Origin: an uncultured Prevotellaceae bacterium
Lineage (GTDB): Bacteria; Bacteroidota; Bacteroidia; Bacteroidales; Bacteroidaceae
Assembly: GCA_900317305.1 (NCBI GenBank)
Contig: ONGG01000012.1
Location: 1 to 64,000 of the forward strand
Direction: 5' to 3'
Length of the DNA stretch: 64,000 nt
The position numbers and the translations under genes are program-made. Positions 16,211 through 26,500 of this stretch are shown one piece after another. The first letter of the stretch is position 1. Every line of letters begins with the position of its first letter. Under the pieces are notes generated by a model. The model was not told where the DNA came from. It ran no database searches and saw only the letters and a list, made by a program, of their open reading frames with translations.

Positions 16211-19200
16211 TCAGAAAACAAACTTACAAGAGGCCGATTTGCCGTTCTTTCCGATGGCGCGGGCCACATAGCAGCCTTTGGCCAACTGGCGGACAGCCAC
16301 CTCGCCATAGCCTCCGCTCATCGGTGCCCTGAGACTCTCAACCAACTGTCCTGAAAGGGTGTAGATATTGATGCCCAGGTCCTCGTCGCCTTCTCCCCTC
16401 ACAACCAGATGATTGGCGGCAAAGCGCAAGGTGAGGGGCTCGTGGTTGTCGGCCAGGGTCGTGGCAATGCCATTGGGGTCGTTCATGAACAGACTGGTAT
16501 AGGTGTTCAGGAAGTTGGACTTCTTGATGGTGGGAATGGTGAGGAGGTAGATGTCTCCGGCACCGTCGGGATAGCGGCCCACGGTGGAGTTGCCGTCATG
16601 GGCGGGGTAGGGCATGCTGTCGGTCCAGCTCATGTCGGCGGCAGAGAGGGTCACAGTGCCTCCGTCGTTGCTCAACTTGAAGTTGGCGTGCAGTTCGTAC
16701 GTGGGCTCTTGCTTGTCGCACCACACCAGCAGGTATCCATGGGCGGGGATGATGGTGCTGGCCGTTCCGTCGCCCTTGGTGATGCGGTATTTCTGGGGGT
16801 TGTCGTTGTCGCTCAGGTACATACCCTCCACGTCGATGGCCTGGTCGGTGGTGTTGTAGAGCTCCACCCAATCGGCTCTCTTGAAGTAGTCGTTGGCAAA
16901 GACGCTGTTGGCGGCGCTCACCTCGTTCACCCTTATGGGGGTGATGCCATGGGCCAGACGGTCGGCGTCGCTCATCGGTTCGAAGCAGGCCACCAGATTG
17001 AAGGAGCCTTGCGGAATATTCACCTCGGGCGAGGTAGAGTAGTATTCGGTCACGGTGCCTGGCGAGGAGATTGCAAGCTCTGCGTCCCAATAGATGTCGG
17101 TAGAGGTGGCGCTGTTGTTGTGCACCTCTACGGCAATGATGTTCTCACCGGCTTGGAAGAGGCTGGCATTGAGCGTCATCTCGCCACTGTCGGGGTTGTT
17201 GGGTGCATAAGAACTTGCCCAGGTGTTGTAGGTCACGTTGCCGCCGGGCATGTTGTAGCGGCCGGCCTCCTTGCCGTTCACATAGATGACGAAGCCATCG
17301 TCTACAGTGAATCCGAGGGTGAAGGTGGTATTGCTTTGGGGAGCCTCGTCAAGAGTCACTTTCTTGCGGAAATAGTAAGTGGGGTATTTGTTGTTGGCAT
17401 TGGAACCGTAGCTGATGGTGGTTTTGAGCCCATCCTTTCCATATCCCAGGGGAGCGCTGCCCGCTTTCCACGACGAGGTGTTGTAGTTGGCGGCTTTCCA
17501 GTTGGTGTTGTCGAGCGAGCCCTTGTCGTAGTAATTCCATGAGGCGCCTTTGTTGAAGAGATATGAGCGCATGGCCGAGCTGTTGGCCCATCCGGTGAAG
17601 GTCTGTCCGGCAGGAGCCACGGCCTTGAGTTTGACAGGTGCGAAGAGGTTGCCGTCGAAATATCCCGTGGGGATGCGGGTGTCGTTGATGTAGAGTTGTG
17701 CACCAGAGGTGGTGCTGCTGATGATGGCCCGTTGCGGTGTGACCGAGGTGAGCCTCATCGGTGCGTAGTTGCGGATGGTATTGGTCATCGTCGACATGCG
17801 TGTGTTGAAATTGCCTTTCAGTTCATTGGCCATGTTCCAAGGGGTGCCGCCTTCCAGTTGCTGCAGGGGATAGGCGCGGGTGGCGAGCGAGTCGATGATC
17901 TCGGCACAGCGCTTGGCCTCGAACACGCTGCCGCCCATCACGCAGTAGGTGTCGGTGAACTGCCGTCTGAACTCGGCGTTTTTGATCAGGTTCATGAAAA
18001 TGGTCACGAATTGTATCTCGGCCCTGATGCTGGTCTGCTTGTCGTAGAGCCAGTTGAAGGTATAGTTGCGCTTGTTGGCGAAATCGATGAAACTGTTCGA
18101 GGTGTTGAAGGCGAAGTCGAGGTCGAACGACACGAAGCGGAACCGCCCTCCCTCGTGCAGGGTATAGCCCTTGATGTTGTTCTGGGGCCAGTCAGTACCA
18201 CCCAGGTAGAGTTGCATGGCCATGTAGTTGATATACTCGTCGATGTCGAGCAGTTCCTTGATCTCGGCGTAGACATCGTCGCTGGCGGCCTGCTTGCTCA
18301 GCTCATAGAGTTGGTTGAAACTATCCTTGGTACCGCATTTCTGCACGTAGGCGGAGTCGGGGTCCATCTCGAAGAGGTCGATTTCCTCATCATCCCATCC
18401 AAAGTTGGCGTAGACAAAGTGCTTGTTGTTGGGCTCGCGCATGTTGAGCATGCCGATATACTTGCCGTTGATGAACTCATGCACGGGCAGGTACGACTGG
18501 GCGTCGATGTCAACACCCGAAGTGAGGATGATGCTCTCGATGGCGGGGTCCTTGAATCGGTTCCAGTTGTCGTTGCCGCCATTGCGTATCTGCAGGGTGC
18601 GGTTGCGCAGGTAGGGCTTTTCGGCGAAGAAGGGATAGTCGAGATGCTTGTTTCCTCCCAGTTCCTTGTCACCTTTTAGTTTGAAGGAGTGGGGCTCCCA
18701 CGCACGGCTCCATCCACCGCACATCTCCAGATTGACGTCCTGGTTGAACACGCCATTGCCATCGGGCAGTATGTAGGCGAAGTTCATCGGGCGTTCCCAA
18801 TCCATGTTCCAGTTGCACTTGGTGTCTTGTCCGCGTCCGGGCTTGCCGTTGCTGCCTCTCACCATCACGCCATGCATGTTGCCGTAGAGGAAGTCGGGGT
18901 CGCCTACTACCGACACCACATGTCCGGTGTAGTTCTTGTCGCGGCGGATAAAAGAACGGGTGACGGCCCGGCTTGGCAAACGGCCATCGGCGAAGAGCCT
19001 GAAACGGTAGCAGGTGGTGCCAGTGACATTGAACTGTCCGGTGGTGCTGCGGTAGCCATTGGTGTTGGTGGGCAGCGTGCCGTCGAGGGTGTATCGCAGG
19101 GTGCAGCCCTCGGGGATGGTGACCGTCACATAGACCGAGCCACTGAAGAGTTGGTCGTTGTGCGACACCACGGGCTCGTCGAGTTGCTGGTCGGCATAGA

Positions 19201-19705
19201 TGGCTCCGTTGTTGCTCGTGCCATGGGTGGGCTGTGCGGTGAACGACCACTCGTCGCCTCCGTCGGTGATACGGGCGTACGATGTGCGGTCGATGGCTTC
19301 AGGATAGCTCTGACTGGCGATGAGCGTGCCGTCGGGCGCGCTGATATAGAGGGTGCCTCCGTCGATGTCGAGTTTGAAGGGTGCGTTGGTGTTCTTCAGG
19401 TTGTTGTTGTCGAACCACACCACTTTATAGCCTCTGGCGGGGATGGTGCCTATGCCAGCGGGTGCCTTCCATTTGGTCAGGTTGGCGGCATCGTCGCTGA
19501 AGAAACATCCGGTGAGGGTCACCTCAGTGTCGCTGGGGTTGTAGAGTTCCACCCATCCGTCGAAGTTGACGGTGGGACTGAAGAACTGGTCGACATTGGC
19601 CGACATGATCTCGTTGATGACGAGCGAGCTCGATGTGGGATTCACCGCTGCCGTTGCAGGCAGACAGCCGATGACGAGTGCGGCGAGGATGGTTTTGAAA
19701 GTCAT
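16211..19705 (-). CDS. large CotH-kinase-like surface protein with two lamin-tail domains
   Basis: A 1164-residue exported protein (signal peptide about 1-19). Order: lamin-tail domain (about 25-165, INEIMSANVDQFF, FDGWVELYNPSD); chitobiase-type C-terminal-like module (about 175-255, CTLRYTLDGTLPT); CotH-like domain (about 260-640) with LPVHEFINGKYIGMLNMREP and the acidic FVSFDLDFAF; a galactose-binding-like module (about 740-880, DDGFVIYVNGKEAGRYN); a second lamin-tail domain (about 925-1050, WVELYNTTDQAIDVEG); and a C-terminal sorting-like tail (YTLSGQLVESLR). CotH kinases phosphorylate spore-coat proteins in Bacillus; in Bacteroidetes the role is unknown. It is followed on the same strand by no close gene; the GH51 gene lies 38 bases upstream, suggesting cotranscription. 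Confidence 0.82.
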   Translation of the reverse strand: MTFKTILAALVIGCLPATAAVNPTSSSLVINEIMSANVDQFFSPTVNFDGWVELYNPSDTEVTLTGCFFSDDAANLTKWKAPAGIGTIPARGYKVVWFDNNNLKNTNAPFKLDIDGGTLYISAPDGTLIASQSYPEAIDRTSYARITDGGDEWSFTAQPTHGTSNNGAIYADQQLDEPVVSHNDQLFSGSVYVTVTIPEGCTLRYTLDGTLPTNTNGYRSTTGQFNVTGTTCYRFRLFADGRLPSRAVTRSFIRRDKNYTGHVVSVVGDPDFLYGNMHGVMVRGSNGKPGRGQDTKCNWNMDWERPMNFAYILPDGNGVFNQDVNLEMCGGWSRAWEPHSFKLKGDKELGGNKHLDYPFFAEKPYLRNRTLQIRNGGNDNWNRFKDPAIESIILTSGVDIDAQSYLPVHEFINGKYIGMLNMREPNNKHFVYANFGWDDEEIDLFEMDPDSAYVQKCGTKDSFNQLYELSKQAASDDVYAEIKELLDIDEYINYMAMQLYLGGTDWPQNNIKGYTLHEGGRFRFVSFDLDFAFNTSNSFIDFANKRNYTFNWLYDKQTSIRAEIQFVTIFMNLIKNAEFRRQFTDTYCVMGGSVFEAKRCAEIIDSLATRAYPLQQLEGGTPWNMANELKGNFNTRMSTMTNTIRNYAPMRLTSVTPQRAIISSTTSGAQLYINDTRIPTGYFDGNLFAPVKLKAVAPAGQTFTGWANSSAMRSYLFNKGASWNYYDKGSLDNTNWKAANYNTSSWKAGSAPLGYGKDGLKTTISYGSNANNKYPTYYFRKKVTLDEAPQSNTTFTLGFTVDDGFVIYVNGKEAGRYNMPGGNVTYNTWASSYAPNNPDSGEMTLNASLFQAGENIIAVEVHNNSATSTDIYWDAELAISSPGTVTEYYSTSPEVNIPQGSFNLVACFEPMSDADRLAHGITPIRVNEVSAANSVFANDYFKRADWVELYNTTDQAIDVEGMYLSDNDNPQKYRITKGDGTASTIIPAHGYLLVWCDKQEPTYELHANFKLSNDGGTVTLSAADMSWTDSMPYPAHDGNSTVGRYPDGAGDIYLLTIPTIKKSNFLNTYTSLFMNDPNGIATTLADNHEPLTLRFAANHLVVRGEGDEDLGINIYTLSGQLVESLRAPMSGGYGEVAVRQLAKGCYVARAIGKNGKSASCKFVF

Positions 19706-19743
19706 ATTGATGGTGATGTGGTCGTTTTTTCTTTATTGCTGGC

Positions 19744-22296
19744 TTACCATTCGAAAACGCGGAAAGAGTAGGGGGGCATCACGATGTTGCCCTTTTGTGC
19801 GCTGCCTTTCTGGCACAGCACTTTCTGGTCTTCTGGCTTGCCATTGAACCCTTCATAACTGAGGTCGTCGGGCAGATTGATGCCTGTGATGCCGATGGTG
19901 AGGGTCACGGGCAGGGCATTGACGAGCCTCAGGTAGTGGCGGCCCGTGCGGCTGTCTTCCACCACGCTGGCCGAGATGCGGCGGCTGATGCCACCGTCGG
20001 CCTCGATGCGCGAGCCGATGTAGTAGTCACCGGCATGAACGGAGAAGAGCCGTTGGGTCTCATAGGCGGGGGTGGGGCGCACCTCGGTGTTGCTGAAGTA
20101 GATCATGTCGGGGTCCCAGTTGTGGTGACCATCCTTCGCCAGCAGAGGGGCGTACGATGTCATCTCCACCACATCGCCGTTGCGCTCTACGTTGCACAGG
20201 TGGATGGCCTCGGCCAGGGCGGTCTCCACATTGGGGCGTTTCACCGACGTGCTGGCGGCCCATTCACCCAGATATACCTTTGGGGCGTTGCGGTCGTAGT
20301 CGTCGTAGTAGTCCTGGTGGTTGATGAACCATCCGGAACTCTCATAGTAGTGCTCGTCTACCAAGTCGATGATGTCCTGGTGCTTCTTGGCGTAGTCCCA
20401 TCCCTCGATGTAGTCGGCCGAGGGGGTGTGGAAGGGGCCTGCTGTGCCACAGACGATGATATTGGGGTATTTCTCCTTGATGGCCTTGCAAATCATCTCG
20501 TAGCGCTCCTCGAAAACAGTGGAGATGATGTCCTCGTTGCCGATGCCCACGTATTTCAGGTTGAAGGGTGCGGGATGACCGGCTTCGGCACGGATTTTCG
20601 CCCATTGACTGGTGGCGGGGTCGCCGTTGGCCCATTCTATCATGTTGAGGATTTCCTGACAGTAGGCGGGCATCTCTTCCATGGGGATGCCGCCCTGCTG
20701 ACCGCCATAGCCGTCGGCATTGGCAGCGGAGTTCTGGCAGGGCACGCCGGCTGCCAGCACGGGCAGTGGCTCGGCCCCGATGTCCTCACAGAACTGGAAG
20801 TACTCGTGGAAGCCCAGGCCGCGGGTCTGGTGGTAGTGCCAGATATTGAAGTCGGGCTTGCGGTCTTGCAGCGGACCTACGGTGTGGTGCCAGTGGTAGA
20901 TGTTGTCGAGGCCTTGGCCGTGACTCATGCACCCGCCTGGGAAGCGCACAAACTTCGGCTTGAGGTCGGCGATGGCCTGGGCGAGGTCTACACGCAGACC
21001 GTTCTTGCGGTTCTTGAAGGTGACCTGGGGGAATAGACTTATCATGTCGACGGCAGCCTTGCCTTTCTTCAGCGACACGATGCGCAGCCTGATGTCGCGG
21101 TTGGCGGGATGCTCATGAAATTTCCCGTCATCGGTGGTGAGCATGGCCTCGTATTGATTCCATCCCTCACCCTGCGACACGATTTTCTTTTCGGCAAGCA
21201 CCTCGCCATTGGTGGTCACAAGTTGCACGCGCCATTGTTTCTTCTTGCAGTCGATGTTGCGCACCCAGAACGAGAAGTCATAGGAGCAGCCGCTCTCTCG
21301 GTCGGCAATGCCGTCCCATCCTTCGTTGACGAGGGTGTCGGTCTCCATTACGGCATAATGGGGGTTATTGGCACTCAGGGGATTGCTGGTCTCTATCTGT
21401 ATCTGACGGTTGGAGTGCCAGGCTGTCGTGGCGTTCCATTCCTTGCGGTCGAGTGGCGAATATTCGAAGTCGCGGTTCTGTATCAGTTCGGCATACAGAC
21501 CGCCGTCGGCGGCGTAGCTGATGTCCTCGAAGAACACGCCGATGAGTTTGTCGCTGATGCGCTTGCGCTCGCTGGGGACTACCGTGAGGGTGGCCTTGGC
21601 CTCTGTGAGGCCACCGAAGTGGGCATTGTCGTCGGTCATGCGCTCGGCGCTCATTTCGGCATCAAGGCGCATCATCTCATGGTGGGTGAGCAACTGGATG
21701 AGCTCGCCTTGGGTGATGTCGAAGATCTTGCCATCGTAGCGTTTCCCGTCAACGGTGGCGGTGTCGCCACCCCAGGCCACGTCGCTGATGCTGCTCTCCT
21801 GGGGCTGTCCGAAGTGGCGGAAGTCGTTGGAGGCTTGCAGGTAATATTTTGAGTCGCCCGAGATGTAGAAAATGTCGAAGGTCTGGTCGTCGCCTTCAAA
21901 CATGATGGGTTTCAGACAGTTGGGCGTAGAGACGCGGGGGTAGTCTTGTGGCCGCCATACGATGAGGTCTTTGCTGTAGGCAGCGGCGAAGCAGGGCGAT
22001 TTGTCGTTCACTTGCCAGATGGCTCGCCAAGTGCCATCGGTGGCACGGAGCACACAGGGGGCGTACATCCGCTTCTCTGCGCCCCACTGTCCGTAGTCAG
22101 AAGCACAGAGCTGTCCTATCTCTATCCATCGTTGTTCGATGTCGAGGTAAGCGGCGTGCAGACCGGCTCGCTCGTTGGGTGAATAAATGAAAATCTCGCG
22201 CGAGATGTTGTCGCCTTCTTCTTGGGCGAGTGTCTCGAGAGGGGCGGCCACCATGGCCAAGGTCATCGCGAAGATGTAAAGGATGCCTTTTCTCAT
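19744..22296 (-). CDS. GH51 alpha-L-arabinofuranosidase with extra N-terminal propeller-like segment
   Basis: An 850-residue exported enzyme (signal peptide about 1-24). Residues about 215-850 are a GH51 arabinofuranosidase: IGVFFEDISYAADGGLYAE, FVRFPGGCMSHG, acid/base Glu588 in GIGNEDI, nucleophile Glu678 in YLGEWAAS, and a C-terminal beta-sandwich. Residues about 30-210 are extra: short strands with WRAIWQVNDKSPCFAAAYS and KDLIVWRPQDYPRV resemble blades of a GH43/GH32-type propeller, too short for a full one. The enzyme should release alpha-linked L-arabinofuranose, complementing the beta-specific GH127 enzymes. A minus-strand TAATTTTG at 22430-22437 is a possible -7 box with a long leader. 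Confidence 0.88.
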   Translation of the reverse strand: MRKGILYIFAMTLAMVAAPLETLAQEEGDNISREIFIYSPNERAGLHAAYLDIEQRWIEIGQLCASDYGQWGAEKRMYAPCVLRATDGTWRAIWQVNDKSPCFAAAYSKDLIVWRPQDYPRVSTPNCLKPIMFEGDDQTFDIFYISGDSKYYLQASNDFRHFGQPQESSISDVAWGGDTATVDGKRYDGKIFDITQGELIQLLTHHEMMRLDAEMSAERMTDDNAHFGGLTEAKATLTVVPSERKRISDKLIGVFFEDISYAADGGLYAELIQNRDFEYSPLDRKEWNATTAWHSNRQIQIETSNPLSANNPHYAVMETDTLVNEGWDGIADRESGCSYDFSFWVRNIDCKKKQWRVQLVTTNGEVLAEKKIVSQGEGWNQYEAMLTTDDGKFHEHPANRDIRLRIVSLKKGKAAVDMISLFPQVTFKNRKNGLRVDLAQAIADLKPKFVRFPGGCMSHGQGLDNIYHWHHTVGPLQDRKPDFNIWHYHQTRGLGFHEYFQFCEDIGAEPLPVLAAGVPCQNSAANADGYGGQQGGIPMEEMPAYCQEILNMIEWANGDPATSQWAKIRAEAGHPAPFNLKYVGIGNEDIISTVFEERYEMICKAIKEKYPNIIVCGTAGPFHTPSADYIEGWDYAKKHQDIIDLVDEHYYESSGWFINHQDYYDDYDRNAPKVYLGEWAASTSVKRPNVETALAEAIHLCNVERNGDVVEMTSYAPLLAKDGHHNWDPDMIYFSNTEVRPTPAYETQRLFSVHAGDYYIGSRIEADGGISRRISASVVEDSRTGRHYLRLVNALPVTLTIGITGINLPDDLSYEGFNGKPEDQKVLCQKGSAQKGNIVMPPYSFRVFEW

Positions 22297-22696
22297 ATTT
22301 GCAAATGTGATTATTCGGATTAAGGTATGGTTGTATGATTAGTCTGCCTGTCAGAATAATTCCCCTTTCTTTGAGAGAGTGCGGGGAAGGTCATCATGAT
22401 GAATTGGGAGTCTTTAAATAAAGATGTTGCAAAATTACGATTTTTTTTCATTATAGATGATGCCTTATCATTAAAAAGTGTAAAAAATACAACTTAATGT
22501 CATGGCGGATATAAATGTCATATTGGTTTTCATGCTCTCATGCCCCAATTGCTAAATGATGTTAAATCGCAAGGCGCTTTGAACCCTACGCATACAAGTA
22601 TGCTTTTTTTTTGTAAATTTGCGATTGTCGACGTCGTGTAACGTTCACAAACAGAGAGAAAAGAAGCAATTACTAACCTAAGATAATAACGATGCT
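22297..22696. other. intergenic region between divergent GH51 and lipoprotein genes
   Basis: It holds a possible minus-strand -7 box (TAATTTTG, 22430-22437). On the plus strand there is a weak hairpin with nine Ts (GCATA-CAAG-TATGC, 22590-22612), then TAAATTTG (22614-22621), a possible -7 box for the lipoprotein gene with no clear -33 box. No reading frame of note. Confidence 0.5.
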
Positions 22697-23227
22697 ATGA
22701 TGAAGTTTTGGTCTTGTTTGCTTTGTGTGGCGGCACTACTTTTCGTATGTGGCTGCCATAGTGGCGAGGGTAATGGTATGGTGGAAGAAGAAAGTTCATC
22801 GATAGACAATTCCCTGTTCGCTTTGCGCAACTTCAGCCATAGTGGATGCAAGAAGAGTATCAGCACCAATCGAGTAGTGGCTGCCCAGAATTATACTCCT
22901 GGCAGGGAGGAATATATAGAATACGAGGGAAGGGAGAGCAACTACATCAACATCAGCCATCTTAACTCCATGTTCAACTGCGGCGTGAGGGAGATAGGCG
23001 TGGAAATCGCTGTCTCCAACGACACCATCCACCTTTCAGAGAAGATGACCGAAGGGAGTATCTTGCGCTGTGGCCACTGTCCTTTTGATGTGATGGTCGA
23101 CGCCGGTCCACTTGCCGATGGTGCCTATACACTGATCGTGGCCAAGGAGGGCCAGGATTATGGAAAGGCCTCCATTGCCTTTTCTCCTACTGCCAAGGGG
23201 AAAGTGCTGCTCGAACCTCTGGAATAG
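22697..23227 (+). CDS. predicted lipoprotein of unknown function
   Basis: A 176-residue protein. The start is ATG ATG at 22697/22700. The signal sequence FWSCLLCVAALLFVCGC ends in a plausible lipobox with the acylated Cys near residue 20. The mature part has several Cys (SHSGCKK, NCGV, RCGHCPFD) and reads as mostly beta strands, ending in an immunoglobulin-like pattern (GPLADGAYTLIVAKEG). I do not recognise a named family. The gene stands alone between GH51 and the PL26-like gene. No function is proposed. Confidence 0.7.
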   Translation: MMKFWSCLLCVAALLFVCGCHSGEGNGMVEEESSSIDNSLFALRNFSHSGCKKSISTNRVVAAQNYTPGREEYIEYEGRESNYINISHLNSMFNCGVREIGVEIAVSNDTIHLSEKMTEGSILRCGHCPFDVMVDAGPLADGAYTLIVAKEGQDYGKASIAFSPTAKGKVLLEPLE

Positions 23228-23586
23228 GTTCGTTATTTAGTTTGTTAGGAGTTCATAATTGACGGAATTTCGGAAGTTCAGTTTTTTAGAATTTCGGGAG
23301 TTCAGACATCTACTGAATCTCCGTCTACTTAGATTCGGAAAGAAAAACCTGCTGGGATCATTTCTGCCTTTCCTCATTTTGTCGTGGATGGTGCACTTGG
23401 CTGTTAGATACAGTAATGTCTGAACTCCTGAACTTCTGTAACTTCTGAACTCCTTTCAACTTACTAATTCAAATTTGTACGATTTGTATCGATTTGTGCC
23501 GTCTTAACATTCCTTAAATCGGGGAATTTGGTTTTCTTCGTTTTTTTTCTTAAAATCGCAAAAATATTTCCCCTTCCCATCAGCAC
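23228..23586. repeat. intergenic region with decayed inverted-repeat element
   Basis: Two 17-base direct repeats (GAATTTCGGAAGTTCAG, 23265-23281; one mismatch in 23289-23305) precede an inverted partner. GGAGTTCAGACAT (23297-23309) is the exact reverse complement of 23416-23428. The right arm (23413-23462) recurs at 26763-26812 with 47 of 50 bases equal. The rest, up to the PL26-like gene, is AT-rich with no clear promoter match. Confidence 0.65.
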
Positions 23587-26500
23587 ATGAGACAAATTGT
23601 ATGTTTGGTCTTTGCTCTGCTCAGCATGGCGGCACAGGCGCAGTCGGCACTCAACAGTCGGCAGTTCAAGAAGTTTTGGTTTGTGGAGTCGGAGTCGCCC
23701 GACTACCGGGTGACGTTTCGTGGCGACACGTGTGAGATGCTTTCTCCCAAGGGCCTTACCCTTTGGCGGAAGCAGCGGATGCACGAGGGGCAGACCGTGG
23801 AGTACGACGCCTGTGTGGTGGACGAGGGAAAGGAGGGCGACCGCCTGAGCGACCTCAACTGCTTCTTCCTGGCCAGCGACCCCCATGCCCGTGACATCTG
23901 GGCAAGGGCGCAGTGGCGCAGCGGCATCTTCGTGCGCTGCTATACGTTGCAGATGTACTATCTCGGCTATGGTGGCAATCACAACACCACAACCCGTTTC
24001 CGCCGATACGATGGCGACGAGGCCGGTGTGGACGATACTGCCCGTAGGCCCGCCATACTGAAGGAGTATACCGATACGGCCCATCTGCTGAGGGCCAACC
24101 ATTGGTATCATGTGAAGATAGAAAGCAAGATGGGCCATACCCGGTTCTTCATCGACGGGGAGTGCATCGTCGACTATTTCGACCCGCAACCCCTTCGCGA
24201 GGGATGGTTCGGCTTCCGCACCACACTGTCGCGTACGCGCATCACCAATTTCAGATGCTACGATACCCCGATGCTGGGCTATGGCTCTACGGGGGTGCCC
24301 CTGCACTGGCTCGACGGCACCCCTCAAGTGGCACAGCCAGTGAGTTTCGGCATACCCTTCGCCCAAGGCGAGGTGCATGATGTGGGCACACTTACGCTGA
24401 ACCACGACATCGCCACCGACACTTGGGTGAACGCCAAGTGGCCCGACGGGTCGGTGAAATGGGCCGGCGTGGCTGCCGTGGTGCCTGGAAATACCGATGA
24501 CCTGAAGGTTGTGAGACGGACAGCGAAAAACAAGGATGGTGCCTTGACCGTGAGCGAAGATGCCGAGCATATCACCGTGCGGACCGGACGGCTCACGGCA
24601 TGGCTCTCGAAGCAGGGCGGAGCACTGTTCGACAGCCTCTCGCTCGATGGCTGTAGGGTGGGGGGCACAGCCTTGCTCACCGCCTCGGCCAATGATGCCG
24701 AATACACCTCATGGGTGAGGAAGATGACCGTGGAGCGTCAGGGCCGTGTGTGTGCCGTGGTCAGGATTGAGGGAGTTCACCGTTCTCCCGACCGCGAGTG
24801 GCTGCCCTTTGTGGTAAGGCTTTATTTCTATGCTGGCAGCGAACAGGTGCGCATGGTGCACACCTTCGTCTACGACGGCGACCAGCAACGCGATATGATC
24901 ACCTCGTTGGGCATAAGGCTGAAAGTGCCGATGCGACAACCCACATACAACAGGCACGTGGCGTTTGCCACCGGAGACGGAGGCGTATGGGCCGAACCCG
25001 TACAGGTGCTCGAGGCCGGCAGCGACCGCTCTCGCCTGCGGGCATTGCAGATGGCTGGCAGCCATATCAGTGCCGACGACATCCCGCCCAGGGCCCGTCC
25101 GATGCTCGCCGACTGGGCACAGTGGGACGGCTATCGGCTCTCCCAACTTACCGACAACTCGTTCTCCATCCGCAAGAGGGCTACCACGGAGAGTCCATGG
25201 CTGGGTACGCTGACGGGTGTGCGTTCTCCCGGATATGCTTTCGTGGGCGACACCCAGGGCGGTCTGGGCGTGGCGCTGAAGGATTTCTGGCAGTCGTATC
25301 CCTCGACCATAGAAGTGAGCAAGGCACGCTCCGATGAGGCCGAGCTGACCTTGTGGCTGTGGAGTCCGGAGGCGGAGCCGATGAACCTCTGCCATTACGA
25401 CACCGTGCCCCATGGTCTGCGCGCCAGCTACGAGGATGTGCAGGAGGGCTTGAGCACGCCCTATGGCATCGCCCGCACCAGTGTGGTGTGGCTCCTCCCG
25501 CAGACAGCCTATGGCGGCAAGGCTCAGGTGGCTGCCGACGCACGCCGGTTGACCGCCGATGCACGGCTGCTTCCCACACCAGAGTATCTATACGAGAAGC
25601 GTGCCTTCGGCATCTGGTCGCTGCCTCAGGGCGACAATGCTGTGGAGCGCCGCCTCAACCAGTACGTTGATTTCTATAAGAACGCCATCGACCAGCAGAA
25701 ATGGTATGGCTTCTGGAACTATGGCGACATGATGCATGCCTACGATGCCGACCGTCACACTTGGCGCTACGATGTGGGAGGCTATGCCTGGGACAACACC
25801 GAACTGGCCACGCCCATGTGGCTATGGTACAACTTCCTGCGCACGGGTAGGGCCGACATCTGGCGAATGGCAGAGGCCATGACACGCCACAACAGCGAGG
25901 TCGACACTTATCACATCGGACCTCTCGCCCCCTTGGGCAGCCGCCATAATGTGAGCCACTGGGGGTGTGGGGCCAAGGAGGCACGCATCAGCCAGGCGGC
26001 CTTCAGCCGGTTCTATTATTACCTCACCACCGACGAGCGTACGGGCGACCTGATGACCGCACAGGTGGATGCCGACACCTTGCTCTATCACCTCGACCCG
26101 ATGAGGTTGGCCGAGCCTCGGGAGCAATACCCGTGCAGCGCGCCGGCACGCCTCCGTGTGGGACCCGACTGGCTCGCCTATGCCGGCAACTGGATGACCG
26201 AATGGGAACGAACAGGCAACCTGAAGTATCGCGACAAGATCTTGGCAGGCATGAGTTCTATTGCCGCTCTGCCCGATGGTGTGTTCACAGGCAACCTGGC
26301 CAAGGGCTACGACCCTGCCACCGGACGGCTGTCGTACGACGGCGACCCCGCGCTGCGCTCCACCAATCATCTGCTCTCTATCATGGGTGGTTTCGAGGTG
26401 ATGAACGAACTGCTGCCGCTGACCGAACCGACACCCTTTGCAGACACCTGGCTCGACCTCGCACGGCGCTACAAGCAGATGGCACTGGAAATCCGGCACA

